From Streptomyces globosus (GTDB lineage: Bacteria > Actinomycetota > Actinomycetes > Streptomycetales > Streptomycetaceae), in contig NZ_CP030862.1 of assembly GCF_003325375.1 (NCBI RefSeq), positions 5,895,501 to 5,959,500 of the forward strand: a stretch of 64,000 nt of DNA, written 5' to 3'. The notes beneath the pieces are model-generated. The model ran no database searches and was not told the DNA's origin. It worked only from the letters and a program-made list of their open reading frames with translations. A program made the position numbers and the translations under genes. Each line of letters begins with the position of its first letter. The first letter of the stretch is position 1. Shown here piece by piece: positions 24,797-33,350 of the stretch.

Positions 24797-26197
24797 TTAC
24801 GTCGGTTGACCGGCAGCGGCGCGTCCGCGCCGCCTGCGCCGTCCGCGCCGCTCGCGGCCGCCGTCCGGGCCGGCGCCGCGGCTCCGGCCGTCGAGGGCGA
24901 TCCACAGCCGGACCTCGGTGCCGCCGAGGACGGAGCGGCCGATGCGCACGTCGCCGCCCGTGGACTCGGCGACCCGGCGGACGATGTCCAGGCCGAGGCC
25001 CGTCGAGCCGTCGCGGCCGCCGTCGTTCCCGCGGCGCAGGGCGGCGTCGGGGTCGTCGATGCCGGGGCCGGCGTCGGAGACGAGGACGATGACGGCGTCG
25101 CCCGCGTCGTGGACGTCGACGGCGAAGGGGGTGCCCTCGGGGGTGTGCCGGAAGACGTTGCCGAGGAGCGCGTCGAGGGCGGCGGCCAGTTCGGGCCGGG
25201 CCACCGGGATCCGCACCGTGCGGTCCACCCCGGCGAGCCGGACGGTGCGGCCCTCGTCCTCGGCGAGCGCCGACCAGAAGCCCATCCGGTCGCGGATCAC
25301 CTCGGAGGCGTCGCAGCCGGCGCCCGCCCCGGCGGCGGGGGCGCGCTGCTCGCGGGCGGTGCGGATGATCGTGTCGACCTCCCGCTCCAGCTGCTCGACG
25401 GCCGCGCGGGTCTGCTCGGCGGCCGGGCCCTCGCCGAGCGAGGCCGCGTTGAGCCGGAGCACCGTGAGGGGGGTGCGCAGCCGGTGGGAGAGGTCGGCGG
25501 CGAGCTCCCGCTCGTTGGCGAGGAGCTCGACGACCTGGTCGGCCATGGAGTTGAACGCGACGGCGGCGGAGCGCAGCTCCTTCGGCCCGGCCTCCGGTAC
25601 GCGTGCCCCCAGTCGGCCCTCGCCCAGCTGGTGGGCGGCGTCGGCGAGCCGCTCGGCGGGCCGTACGAGCCTGGCCCCGAGCCGGTCGGCGACGGCGACC
25701 GAGCCGACGACGAGCGCGAGGCCGACGCCGGCCAGGACGAGCCAGGCGGTGCCGACGCCGTTGCTGACCTCGGATTCGGGGACGTAGATCTCGACGACGG
25801 CGATGTCGCCGGAGCCGAGGGCCGTGGGCTGGAGGAGGGCGGAGCCGCCGCGGGCCAGCGGGACCGTCATGGCCCGGCCCTGCTTGCGGGTCTCCTCCAC
25901 GGCGTGCACGGCTGCCCGGCCGGTGCCGACCTCGACGGCCTGGCTGCCGCCGACGGCGGGCACGTGCACGGCCATCCGCCCGGCGGCGCCCGTCTGCGTG
26001 GACTCCACCGCCTTGCGCAGCTGTACGGGGTCGGTGGTGATGGACAGGGTCGGGCCGATCGTGGCGGCCTGCCGCTCGGCGTTGGAGAAGGCCCGGTCGC
26101 TGGCCATCTCCTGGACGACGAGCCCGAGCGGCACCGCGAAGGCCACGACGACCATCACCGTGACCGCCAGGCACACCTTGACCAGGGCCCACCTCAC
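24797..26197 (-). CDS. Membrane sensor histidine kinase
   Basis: The 466-residue kinase has a first membrane segment at residues 5-30, an extracytoplasmic sensor region to about 150, and a second segment (TAWLVLAGVGLALVVGSVAVA). HAMP, the phospho-acceptor motif DLSHRLRTPLT, the N-box NVFRHTPEGTPF and G-boxes SDAGPGID and GSTGLGLDIV follow. The last 30 residues are a basic Gly/Arg-rich tail. It starts at GTG 26197, 25 bases after the partner regulator. The stimulus is unknown; the sensor region has no motif I recognise. The neighbouring DsbB-like pair is on the same strand. Confidence 0.92.
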   Translation of the reverse strand: MRWALVKVCLAVTVMVVVAFAVPLGLVVQEMASDRAFSNAERQAATIGPTLSITTDPVQLRKAVESTQTGAAGRMAVHVPAVGGSQAVEVGTGRAAVHAVEETRKQGRAMTVPLARGGSALLQPTALGSGDIAVVEIYVPESEVSNGVGTAWLVLAGVGLALVVGSVAVADRLGARLVRPAERLADAAHQLGEGRLGARVPEAGPKELRSAAVAFNSMADQVVELLANERELAADLSHRLRTPLTVLRLNAASLGEGPAAEQTRAAVEQLEREVDTIIRTAREQRAPAAGAGAGCDASEVIRDRMGFWSALAEDEGRTVRLAGVDRTVRIPVARPELAAALDALLGNVFRHTPEGTPFAVDVHDAGDAVIVLVSDAGPGIDDPDAALRRGNDGGRDGSTGLGLDIVRRVAESTGGDVRIGRSVLGGTEVRLWIALDGRSRGAGPDGGRERRGRRRRRGRAAAGQPT

Positions 26198-26222
26198 GGG
26201 CGCGCCCCCCTGCCGCCGCCGC

Positions 26223-26912
26223 TCACGCGGGCGGTTCCAGCTTCACCCCGACGCCGCGCAGCGTGTGCAGGTAGCGGGGGTTGGCGGCGGTCTCGCCGAG
26301 TTTGCGGCGCAGCCAGGACAGGTGCACGTCGATGGTCTGGTCGTCCCCGTACGACTGCTGCCACACCTCGGCGAGCAGCTCGCGCCGGGAGACGACCACG
26401 CCGGGCCGGCCGGCGAGGAAGGCCAGCAGGTCGAACTCGCGGCGCGTCAGGTCCAGTACGGCGCCGTCCAGTTCGGCCTGGCGGCGCAGCGGGTCGATGG
26501 CCAGCCCGCCCACGCGCAGGACGCGGGAGGGCGCCTCGGCCCCGGCGGCGGCGCGGGCGCGGCGCAGGACGGCGGCGATGCGGGCGGAGAGGTGCTCGAC
26601 GGAGAACGGTTTCGTCAGGTAGTCGTCGGCGCCGTCGTTGAGCAGCCGGACGATCTCGGCCTCGTCGTCGCGCGCGGTGGCGATGATCACGGGGACGTCG
26701 GTGATGCCGCGCAGCATCTTCAGCGCCTCGGCCCCGTCCAGGTCGGGCAGTCCGAGGTCGAGGATGACGACGTCGAAGCGGTGGTGGGCGACCTCCCGCA
26801 GGGCCTCCAGGGCCGTGCCGACGCTGCGCACGGTGTGGGCGGCGTCGGTCAGGTGCCGGATGAGGGCGGAACGTACGAACTGGTCGTCCTCGACCACGAG
26901 CACACTTGCCAT
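26223..26912 (-). CDS. OmpR/PhoB-family response regulator
   Basis: The 229-residue protein has a receiver domain beginning VLVVEDDQFVRS. The phosphorylation site is in VILDLGLPDLDG and the conserved Lys in YLTKPF. A C-terminal winged helix contains LTRREFDLLAFLAGRPGVVVSR and WLRRKLGE. It is the first gene of the operon with the histidine kinase. It starts at ATG 26912, 79 bases from the divergent gene at 26992, so the shared gap probably contains its own binding site. Confidence 0.93.
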   Translation of the reverse strand: MASVLVVEDDQFVRSALIRHLTDAAHTVRSVGTALEALREVAHHRFDVVILDLGLPDLDGAEALKMLRGITDVPVIIATARDDEAEIVRLLNDGADDYLTKPFSVEHLSARIAAVLRRARAAAGAEAPSRVLRVGGLAIDPLRRQAELDGAVLDLTRREFDLLAFLAGRPGVVVSRRELLAEVWQQSYGDDQTIDVHLSWLRRKLGETAANPRYLHTLRGVGVKLEPPA

Positions 26913-26991
26913 GGGCCGCACCGTAGTCCATTCGGGGGACACTGCGGGGTGTCGGGCGGCGTTCGGGGCGGGTGGTGCAGTATGTGGCCTG

Positions 26992-27549
26992 ATGCGCCGA
27001 GGACTTGTACATGCTTTCGCCTGGATGCTGGCGACCGGGGCGGCGGTGACGCTGTCGTGGTGGGGCGTGCACTCCGTCATGTCCGGAACGGCCTACGATC
27101 CGCCGCTCGCGGTGCCGTTGGCGCCGGACGCGCTGTCCTCGTCGACGCAGCGCCCGCCCACCGCCGCGCCGGCACCCTCCCCGACCGGGTCGCCGTCCGC
27201 CGCGGCCTCCCCGCCGGACCCGGGCGCGCCGCCCGCCGGGCAGCCGTCCGGCAGGCCGTCGCCGAAGGCGTCCGGGGCGGGCTCCCGCCCGGCGGGGCAG
27301 GAGGCCGCGGACGGCTCCGGGGATGCCGGGCGGGTGAAGGCGTACACGGCGGCGGGCGGGCGGGTCGTCTTCGACCTCGGCGCGTACTCGGCGGACCTGG
27401 TCTCGGCGACGCCGGAGGCGGGCTGGCAGATGCAGGTGTGGAAGCAGCCGTACTGGATCCGGGTCACCTTCACCAAGGGCGACCGGGAGGTATCCGTCTT
27501 CTGCACGTGGCACAGCCATCCGCCGCTGGTGGAGACGTACGAGAACTGA
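26992..27549 (+). CDS. Membrane-anchored protein divergent from the two-component system
   Basis: The 185-residue protein has one N-terminal membrane segment (AFAWMLATGAAVTLSWWGV). A Pro/Ser/Ala-rich linker of about 75 residues leads to a compact C-terminal domain beginning GRVVFDLGAYSADLVSATPEAG and ending with YWIRVTFTKGDREVSVFC. The function is unrecognised. It probably displays the small domain outside the membrane. Divergence from the response regulator suggests it is that system's target or accessory sensor; this is inference. It starts at ATG 26992. Confidence 0.75.
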   Translation: MRRGLVHAFAWMLATGAAVTLSWWGVHSVMSGTAYDPPLAVPLAPDALSSSTQRPPTAAPAPSPTGSPSAAASPPDPGAPPAGQPSGRPSPKASGAGSRPAGQEAADGSGDAGRVKAYTAAGGRVVFDLGAYSADLVSATPEAGWQMQVWKQPYWIRVTFTKGDREVSVFCTWHSHPPLVETYEN

Positions 27550-27600
27550 GCGGGCGGCGGGGCGGGGGGCGGGGCCGCGCGGGGCGCGGGCCGCGCCGCG

Positions 27601-28545
27601 TCAGCGGAAGACCGACGGCGGCGGCTGCGGCGACGGGACCGCCGAGGCGTCCGCGACGGGGGCTGCGCCGCCCGCGAAGTCGGTCAGGGCCCGGCCGTGC
27701 TCGACGCGCCCGGGGTGCGGGTCGCTCGCGACCCGGCGGGTGAACTCGGCGACGGGCAGTTCGCGGTCGGAGGCGGCGAGCACCGCATTGCCGAAACGCT
27801 TCCCCCGCCACACCACCGGGTCCGCGGCCAGCGCCAGGTGCGCGAAGCGGGCGGCCGCGGTCGCGATCTGGCCCTTCAGGTGCGCGAGCGGCGGCCCGTC
27901 CGCGAGGTTCGCCGCATACCAGCCGCCGGGCGCGAGGGTGCGGCGCACCTCGTCCAGGAACTCGGTGCTCGTCAGGTGCGCGGGGGTCCGGGCGCCGCTG
28001 AACACGTCCGCGATGACCAGGTCCGCCCAGCCGTCGGGGACCTTCGCGAGGCCGGCGCGCGCGTCCAGCGCCCGGACGCGGATCCCGGCCTGCGGGTCCG
28101 GCGGCAGGTGCTCCCGCACGAAGGCCACCAGCGCGGCGTCGACCTCGACGACCTGCTGCCGGGAGCGGGGGCGGGAGGCCGCCGTGTAGCGGGCCAGGGT
28201 GAAGGCGCCGCCGCCGAGGTGGACCACGTTCAGCGGCCGCCGGGCGGGGGCGGCGAGGTCGATGAGGTGGCCGATGCGGCGCTGGTAGGCGAACGCGAGC
28301 CGGCCCGGGTCGGCGAGGTCGACGTGCGACTGCGGCGCCCCGTCGATCAGCAGGGTCCAGCCGCCCGGGTGCTCCCGGTCGGGCGCCAGCTCCGCGAGCC
28401 CGCCGTCCACCGGAGCGGAGACCGGCCCGGAGCCGCCGCGGGGGCCCGCCGCCGGCGCGCCCGCGCGCCCGCGCCGCCCGCTGCCGGCGTCCGTGCCGCG
28501 CGCCTCGCCCCGGCCCTTGTCCCTGCCTCTGCCCTTGCCTGCCAC
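27601..28545 (-). CDS. Spermidine-synthase-like (class I methyltransferase-fold) protein
   Basis: The 314-residue protein has a basic low-complexity N-terminus of about 45 residues. A SpeE-like domain follows: VVHLGGGAFTLARY (nucleotide loop), QVVEVDAALVAFV (acidic residue after strand 2), and WADLVIADVFSGA. It may aminopropylate or methylate a small amine. Residues decisive for putrescine are not evident, so specificity is open. It starts at GTG 28545 with no ribosome-binding site. The sequence directly upstream is shared with the ROK gene start at 60427 and suggests a leaderless transcript. Confidence 0.8.
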   Translation of the reverse strand: MAGKGRGRDKGRGEARGTDAGSGRRGRAGAPAAGPRGGSGPVSAPVDGGLAELAPDREHPGGWTLLIDGAPQSHVDLADPGRLAFAYQRRIGHLIDLAAPARRPLNVVHLGGGAFTLARYTAASRPRSRQQVVEVDAALVAFVREHLPPDPQAGIRVRALDARAGLAKVPDGWADLVIADVFSGARTPAHLTSTEFLDEVRRTLAPGGWYAANLADGPPLAHLKGQIATAAARFAHLALAADPVVWRGKRFGNAVLAASDRELPVAEFTRRVASDPHPGRVEHGRALTDFAGGAAPVADASAVPSPQPPPSVFR

Positions 28546-28588
28546 CAGGCCATTGTCCCCGCCCCGCGGGTCCGTCGGCCCGCCCCCC

Positions 28589-29059
28589 TCAGCTGCAGCT
28601 GTCCGCCGCCTCGATCAGCCGGGCCGCCTCGCCGAGCGCCGCCCGCAGCACCTCCGGGTCGGTGACGCCGCCCGCCGGGTCGGGCGGGAGCAGCCAGCCC
28701 CCGTCCCGCGCGGCCGGGGGCAGCTCGCCGAAGCGCATGCCGCGGCCGTTCGTCTGCGTGCAGGCGCTGCCCGGCAGGTCCCAGCCGTCGGCGGTGCCGG
28801 GCGGTACGAGGAAGCCGAGGGTGTCGCCGGAGCCGTCGTGGAGGACCGGCCCGACCCCGCCGTCCCGGTCCGCGGCGCGGCGGATGATGTCGACGGCCTC
28901 CAGGCCCTGCCGGGCGGGCACGGTCACGAGGTCCGGCGCGCCGGCCCCGGCCGCCCGGACCGCGAGGGCCGCGGGGGCCGCCCGGAACCCGGGTGCGCAG
29001 GGCCCGCCCTGCGCGGGCGCGGTGTCCATTCCAGTGCTTTCCATACCGGCCTCCACCAC
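28589..29059 (-). CDS. Conserved streptomycete protein, function unknown
   Basis: The 156-residue soluble protein is Ala/Gly-rich with a conserved-looking core, GDTLGFLVPPGTADGWDLPG followed by SACTQTNGRGM, and ends RLIEAADSCS. I recall similar short proteins in Streptomyces, sometimes compared with the prim-pol-like family, but cannot place it firmly. GGAGGAGG lies 7 bases before GTG 29059, making this the best start; later ATGs at 29044 and 29029 lack a site. It diverges from the TPR regulator gene at 29324. Confidence 0.7.
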   Translation of the reverse strand: MVEAGMESTGMDTAPAQGGPCAPGFRAAPAALAVRAAGAGAPDLVTVPARQGLEAVDIIRRAADRDGGVGPVLHDGSGDTLGFLVPPGTADGWDLPGSACTQTNGRGMRFGELPPAARDGGWLLPPDPAGGVTDPEVLRAALGEAARLIEAADSCS

Positions 29060-29323
29060 CAGAACGCCTCCTCCGTCGCCTGCGCGCGGGGGACGGGAGC
29101 CGCAGCGCGCTCCTCAAGGGGTTCAACGCCCCCGTCCGTCAACAGATGCGGCGGCAAGACGCCGCAAAGGATGGCAGTTCATGGCGGATCGCGGGTGAGA
29201 TATCCGATTTGTAGCCAAACACCACGTCACGGGGCCCCCGCCGGCGGTACGTTGCGTGCGCGCCGGGCCGGCACCCCCGCCGACAGCACCGGCGGTGCGT
29301 CCCCTGCCAGAGAGGCCAGTTCC

Positions 29324-30625
29324 ATGGCGGCGTTCCCGCACTCACCCAACCAGGCGTTCCGGCGGCTGCGCGGAACCCGCTCCCCCGCGGAGTTCGCGGC
29401 CCTGGTGCGGCGGGCCGCCCGCGACATCGGAGAAACGGTTTCCTGCGACGCCCGCTACATCGGCCGGGTCGAGGCCGGGGAGATCCGCTGCCCCAACTAC
29501 GCCTACGAACGGGTCTTCCTGCACATGTTCCCCGGCCGGACCCTGACCGACCTGGGCTTCTCCCCGCGCGAGGCGGTCCGGGGCCGCGCCGCCCAGCGCA
29601 CCGCGCACGCGCGTGCGCAGGCCGGGGAGAGCAACGTGCAGCGCCGCGCCTTCATGGCGGGCGGCTCCGCCACCGTGGCGGCCGCCACCCTCGGCCTGAC
29701 CCTCTTCGGCGACACCCGCCGGCTGCCCGCCCGCGCCGGCGAGCCCGAGGCCGCGGCAGTCGAGGACGCCGTGCGCCGGATCCGGCTGCTGGACGACCGG
29801 CACGGCGCCGACACCCTGTACCGCCGCGCCGCCGAACCGCTGCGCGCCGCGTACGCACTGCTGGACGCGGGCGCGACCCGGCAGTCGACCGAGGACCGGC
29901 TGCACGCGGGCGCCGGCGAGCTGGCCCTGTCGGTGGGCTGGCTGGCACACGACTCCGGCCGCTTCGACGACGCCCGCTCGCACTACGCGGAGGCCCTGGC
30001 CACGGCCCGCGTCTCCGGGAACGCCGCCCTGGAGGCGCATGCCTTCAGCAACATGGCCTTCCTGGCCCGGGACACCGGCCGCCCGCGGGAGTCGGTGCGG
30101 GCCGCTCAGGCGGGCCGCCGCGCCGCCCGCTCCCTCGGCTCCCACCGGCTGCTGTCGCTGCTCGCGCTGCGCGAGGCGGGCGGCTGGGCCGGCCTCGCCG
30201 ACCGGCGGGCCTGCGAGGACGCCCTCAGCCGGGCGCACGCCGAGTTCGCCCGCGGGGAGGCCGGCGCCGACCCCGAGTGGATGTCCTTCTTCGGCGAGGC
30301 CGAGCTGGAGTCGCTGGAGTCGCGCTGCTGGGCGGCGCTCGGGGAGCACGCCCGCGCCGCCCGGCACGCGCGCCGCGCGGCGGACCTCCAGGACCCGCAC
30401 TTCGCCCGCAACGTGGCCCTCTACACCGCGGAGCTCGCCGACGACCTGGCCCGCGCGGGCGCCCCCGACGAGGCCGCCTGGGCGGGCGGCCGCGTCATGG
30501 ACCTGCTCGCTGACGTGCAGTCCACCCGGGTCGAGAGCATGCTGTCGGCGACGGCCCGCACCCTGGTGCCGCACCAGCGCAGCCCCCGGGTGGCGGCCTT
30601 CCTGGCCCGCCGCGCCATGGCCTGA
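29324..30625 (+). CDS. NsdA-like TPR regulator
   Basis: The 433-residue protein has an N-terminal helix-turn-helix-like region (RLRGTRSPAEFAALVRRAAR, then YIGRVEAGEIRCPNYAYERV). A twin-arginine-like hydrophobic patch follows (VQRRAFMAGGSATVAAATLG), then about 250 residues of TPR-like helices (WLAHDSGRFDDARSHYAEAL; FLARDTGRPRESVRAAQAG). This architecture matches the NsdA/NsdB group, known in S. coelicolor as negative regulators of sporulation and antibiotic production. Assignment is from layout, not alignment. It starts at ATG 29324 with AGAGAGG upstream. It converges with the phosphatase gene. Confidence 0.8.
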   Translation: MAAFPHSPNQAFRRLRGTRSPAEFAALVRRAARDIGETVSCDARYIGRVEAGEIRCPNYAYERVFLHMFPGRTLTDLGFSPREAVRGRAAQRTAHARAQAGESNVQRRAFMAGGSATVAAATLGLTLFGDTRRLPARAGEPEAAAVEDAVRRIRLLDDRHGADTLYRRAAEPLRAAYALLDAGATRQSTEDRLHAGAGELALSVGWLAHDSGRFDDARSHYAEALATARVSGNAALEAHAFSNMAFLARDTGRPRESVRAAQAGRRAARSLGSHRLLSLLALREAGGWAGLADRRACEDALSRAHAEFARGEAGADPEWMSFFGEAELESLESRCWAALGEHARAARHARRAADLQDPHFARNVALYTAELADDLARAGAPDEAAWAGGRVMDLLADVQSTRVESMLSATARTLVPHQRSPRVAAFLARRAMA

Positions 30626-30663
30626 GGCCGCTCCCTGCACCCCGGGGCACGTCGATACGGGCC

Positions 30664-31260
30664 CTACGCCTCCAGGTGCCCGGTGTCGTTCCAGCGCTCC
30701 AGCGCGGGGGCCCCGTACGCCCAGCCGAGCACCGAGAGCGAGGTGGGCTCCAGGCGGATGCGCGCCCCGAAGGAGGCCTCGAAGCCGAGCCAGCGGGCGG
30801 CGAGGGTGCGCAGGATGTGCCCGTGGGCGAAGACGAGGACGTCCCGCTCGGCGGAGCGGGCCCAGGCGACGACCTCGTCCGCGCGGGCCGCGATGTCGGC
30901 GACGGACTCGCCGCCGGGGACGCCGTCGCGCCAGATCAGCCAGCCGGGCCGGACCGCCTGGATCTCGGCCGGGGTCATGCCCTCGTAGTCGCCGTAGTCC
31001 CACTCCATCAGCAGGTCCCACGGCTCGGCCCGGCCGCCGAACCCGGCCAGGTCGCAGCTCTCGCTCGCCCGGGACAGGGGGCTGGTGCGGACCTCCACAC
31101 CGGGCAGGGCGTTCCACGGCTCCCCGGCGAGCCGCTCGCCGAGCAGCTTCGCGCCGCGCCGGCCCTCTTCCAGCAGGGGCACGTCGGTGCGGCCGGTGTG
31201 CTTGCCGAGCCTGGACCACGCGGTCTGGCCGTGCCGGGCGAGGAGGATGCGGGGCGCCAT
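30664..31260 (-). CDS. Histidine phosphatase (phosphoglycerate-mutase-like)
   Basis: The 198-residue protein has the catalytic LARHGQTAWS at its N-terminus, the second histidine in VFAHGHILRTLAARWLG, and the acidic LMEWDYGDYEGMT. This is the broad-specificity phosphatase branch rather than true glycolytic mutase. GGGAGAAA lies 8 bases before ATG 31260. The physiological substrate cannot be told. It diverges from the PAP2 gene across 118 bp. Confidence 0.92.
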   Translation of the reverse strand: MAPRILLARHGQTAWSRLGKHTGRTDVPLLEEGRRGAKLLGERLAGEPWNALPGVEVRTSPLSRASESCDLAGFGGRAEPWDLLMEWDYGDYEGMTPAEIQAVRPGWLIWRDGVPGGESVADIAARADEVVAWARSAERDVLVFAHGHILRTLAARWLGFEASFGARIRLEPTSLSVLGWAYGAPALERWNDTGHLEA

Positions 31261-31378
31261 GGTCGTGTTTCTCCCGGTACTGGTGGTTCGCGGTGGTTCG
31301 CGTGCTCGTATCGTCCGACCATCATCCATCACACCGGCACCAGGCAACCCGCGTACCCGAACACACGTCTTAGGCCGC

Positions 31379-32215
31379 ATGACTGAAAGGCGGACGCCCG
31401 CACGCTGGTGGGCCGAACTGCTGCTCCTGGGGCTCCTCTACGGCGCGTACTCCGGCGGCAGACTCCTCGCCCGCGGCGACGTCGGACTCGCCGTCGGCCA
31501 CGGGCTCGCCATCCTCCGCGCCGAGGACGCGCTGGGCATCGCCTTCGAGCGGCCCCTGAACCGGCTGCTCACCGGCCACGCCGCCCTCGGCGTCCCCGCC
31601 GACTTCGTCTACGCCTCCCTGCACTACCTCGTCACCCCGGCCGTGCTGGTCTGGCTCTACCGCCGCCGCCCGCACGCCTACACCGCCGCCCGCACCTGGC
31701 TCGCGGCCTCCACCCTCCTCGGCCTCGTCGGCTTCACCCTCCTGCCGACCTGCCCGCCCCGCCTGCTCGACCCCGCCTACGGCTTCACCGACACCATGGC
31801 GCAGTACAGCGCGTACGGCTGGTGGGGCGCCGAGGCCAGCGCCCCCCGCGGGATGGGCGGCCTGACCAACCAGTACGCGGCCATGCCCAGCCTGCACGTC
31901 GGATGGGCCCTGTGGTGCGGCGTCCTGCTGTGGCGGCACGGCCGGCGGCCGCTGCTGCGGGCACTCGGCGCCGCCTACCCCGCCCTCACCGTGCTGGTCG
32001 TCATGGGCACGGCCAACCACTACTTCCTCGACGCCGCCGCCGGGGCCGCCGTGATGGCAGCCGGGTACGCGATCGCCCGCCGACTGCCCTCCCGAACAGC
32101 GCATTTCGGCAGTACGCCCCCGATTGTCAGTGGCGGATGGGACACTTCCGCCCGTGAGCTCCTACCCGCACAGCGGCCCGCCCCAGACGACGACACTGCG
32201 GCAGCGGCTCGCTGA
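31379..32215 (+). CDS. PAP2-superfamily membrane phosphatase / phosphotransferase
   Basis: The 278-residue polytopic protein has about six membrane segments. The C-terminal PAP2 signature consists of AAMPSLHVGWALW and ANHYFLDAAAGAAVMAAGYA, whose histidines are catalytic. The upstream part (LPTCPPRLLD) resembles inositol-phosphotransferase-like members. It could dephosphorylate isoprenoid or phosphatidyl phosphates, or make phosphoinositides. It starts at ATG 31379. Its last 62 bases overlap the start of the nuclease gene in another frame, an unusually long overlap. Confidence 0.85.
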   Translation: MTERRTPARWWAELLLLGLLYGAYSGGRLLARGDVGLAVGHGLAILRAEDALGIAFERPLNRLLTGHAALGVPADFVYASLHYLVTPAVLVWLYRRRPHAYTAARTWLAASTLLGLVGFTLLPTCPPRLLDPAYGFTDTMAQYSAYGWWGAEASAPRGMGGLTNQYAAMPSLHVGWALWCGVLLWRHGRRPLLRALGAAYPALTVLVVMGTANHYFLDAAAGAAVMAAGYAIARRLPSRTAHFGSTPPIVSGGWDTSARELLPAQRPAPDDDTAAAAR

Positions 32216-33350
32216 CCTGCGCGGCCCGGCCGTGCCTCCCCGTCCGCTCGACGCCCGCGCGCTGGCGGCCCTCGCCGCCAACCCGGGCTGCGGCAGACGC
32301 GCCCTGCTGGACGGGGCCGGAGTCGACAAGACGGCACTGGCCGCGGCGCTCGGCTCACCCGCACCGTTCGGCCAGTCGCAGTTCGCGATCATCCGCGGGA
32401 ACTCCTTCGAGGCCAAGGTCAAGGCCGACGGCGGGGCGGAGCTGCTCCGCCTGGTCCACCTCCACCTCGGGGCAGGCGCCGAACCGCCCCGCGCCGGCAC
32501 CCCCGTCCCCGACCTCACCGCCGCCGGCCCCGAGGGCCGCGCCGCCCGCACCGCGCTCGCCCTGCGCGAGGCCACCGCCGCCGGCGCGTGGACCCTGCTG
32601 GACCACCCGATGCTGGCCCTGGAGGTCGCCGGGACCCCCGCCTACCTGGAGCCCGACGCCGTCGTCGTGCACCCCGACGGCCGCTGGACCGTCGTGGAGG
32701 TCAAGTCGTTCCCGCTGCTCGACGGCTCGGCCGACCCCGCCAAGGTCGGCGCCGCCGCCCGGCAGGCCGCCGTGTACGTCCTCGCCCTGGAGGGGACCGC
32801 CGCGAAGGTGGAGGCCGCCGAGGTCGGGCACACCGTGCTGCTCGTCTGCCCGAAGGACTTCTCCAACCAGCCCGCCGCCGCCCCCGTCGACGTACGCCGC
32901 GAGCGCGCGGTCACCCGCCGCCAGCTCGCCCGCCTCACCCGCGTCGAGGAGCTCGCCGCCACCCTCCCCGCCGGGCTCACCTTCGACCCGGCCCGGCCCG
33001 CCGCCGAACTCACCGAGGCCGTCTCCGCCGTCTCCGCCTCCTACGCCCCCGAATGCCTCTCCGCCTGCGAGCTCGCCTTCCACTGCCGGGAGCGGGCCCG
33101 CGCCGCCGGCGAGGCCACCGCCCTCGGCCGATCCGTCCGCGGTGAACTCGGCGGCTGCGCCACCGTCGCCCAGGCCCTCGACGCCGCCGCCGGCCGCGGC
33201 CCGGCCGACGACCCGACCGCCGCCGCCCTGCTCCAGGCGGCCCGGCTGCGCGCCGAGGCCCTCGCCGAGGCCGCGGACCGCGCCGCCGCCGGGGCCCTCG
33301 CCGCCGCGGAGACCGCCGAGGCCCCGGAGGAGGGCGCATGCCGCTGCTGA
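32154..33350 (+). CDS. RecB/Cas4-like PD-(D/E)XK nuclease with putative Fe-S cysteines
   Basis: The 398-residue protein shows a nuclease core: Asp168 in LEPDAVVVHPDG, Glu182 and Lys184 in VVEVKSF, and the QxxxY helix motif at Gln204-Tyr208. One cysteine precedes the core (Cys46, NPGCGRR). Three follow it with Cys-x3-Cys-x5-Cys spacing (Cys301, 305, 311). This 1+3 arrangement is that of Fe-S nucleases such as AddB, Cas4 and Dna2. The likely start is GTG 32154; TTG 32124 is possible. It opens a three-gene set; the next gene overlaps by 13 bases. It probably cuts or resects DNA together with the helicase of the set. Confidence 0.82.
   Translation: MSSYPHSGPPQTTTLRQRLADLRGPAVPPRPLDARALAALAANPGCGRRALLDGAGVDKTALAAALGSPAPFGQSQFAIIRGNSFEAKVKADGGAELLRLVHLHLGAGAEPPRAGTPVPDLTAAGPEGRAARTALALREATAAGAWTLLDHPMLALEVAGTPAYLEPDAVVVHPDGRWTVVEVKSFPLLDGSADPAKVGAAARQAAVYVLALEGTAAKVEAAEVGHTVLLVCPKDFSNQPAAAPVDVRRERAVTRRQLARLTRVEELAATLPAGLTFDPARPAAELTEAVSAVSASYAPECLSACELAFHCRERARAAGEATALGRSVRGELGGCATVAQALDAAAGRGPADDPTAAALLQAARLRAEALAEAADRAAAGALAAAETAEAPEEGACRC

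Noticed and set aside
24570..26192. 540-codon frame spanning the histidine kinase on the same strand
   Set aside because: Only its last 54 codons (24570-24734) make a believable protein; the rest is an out-of-frame reading of the kinase gene.
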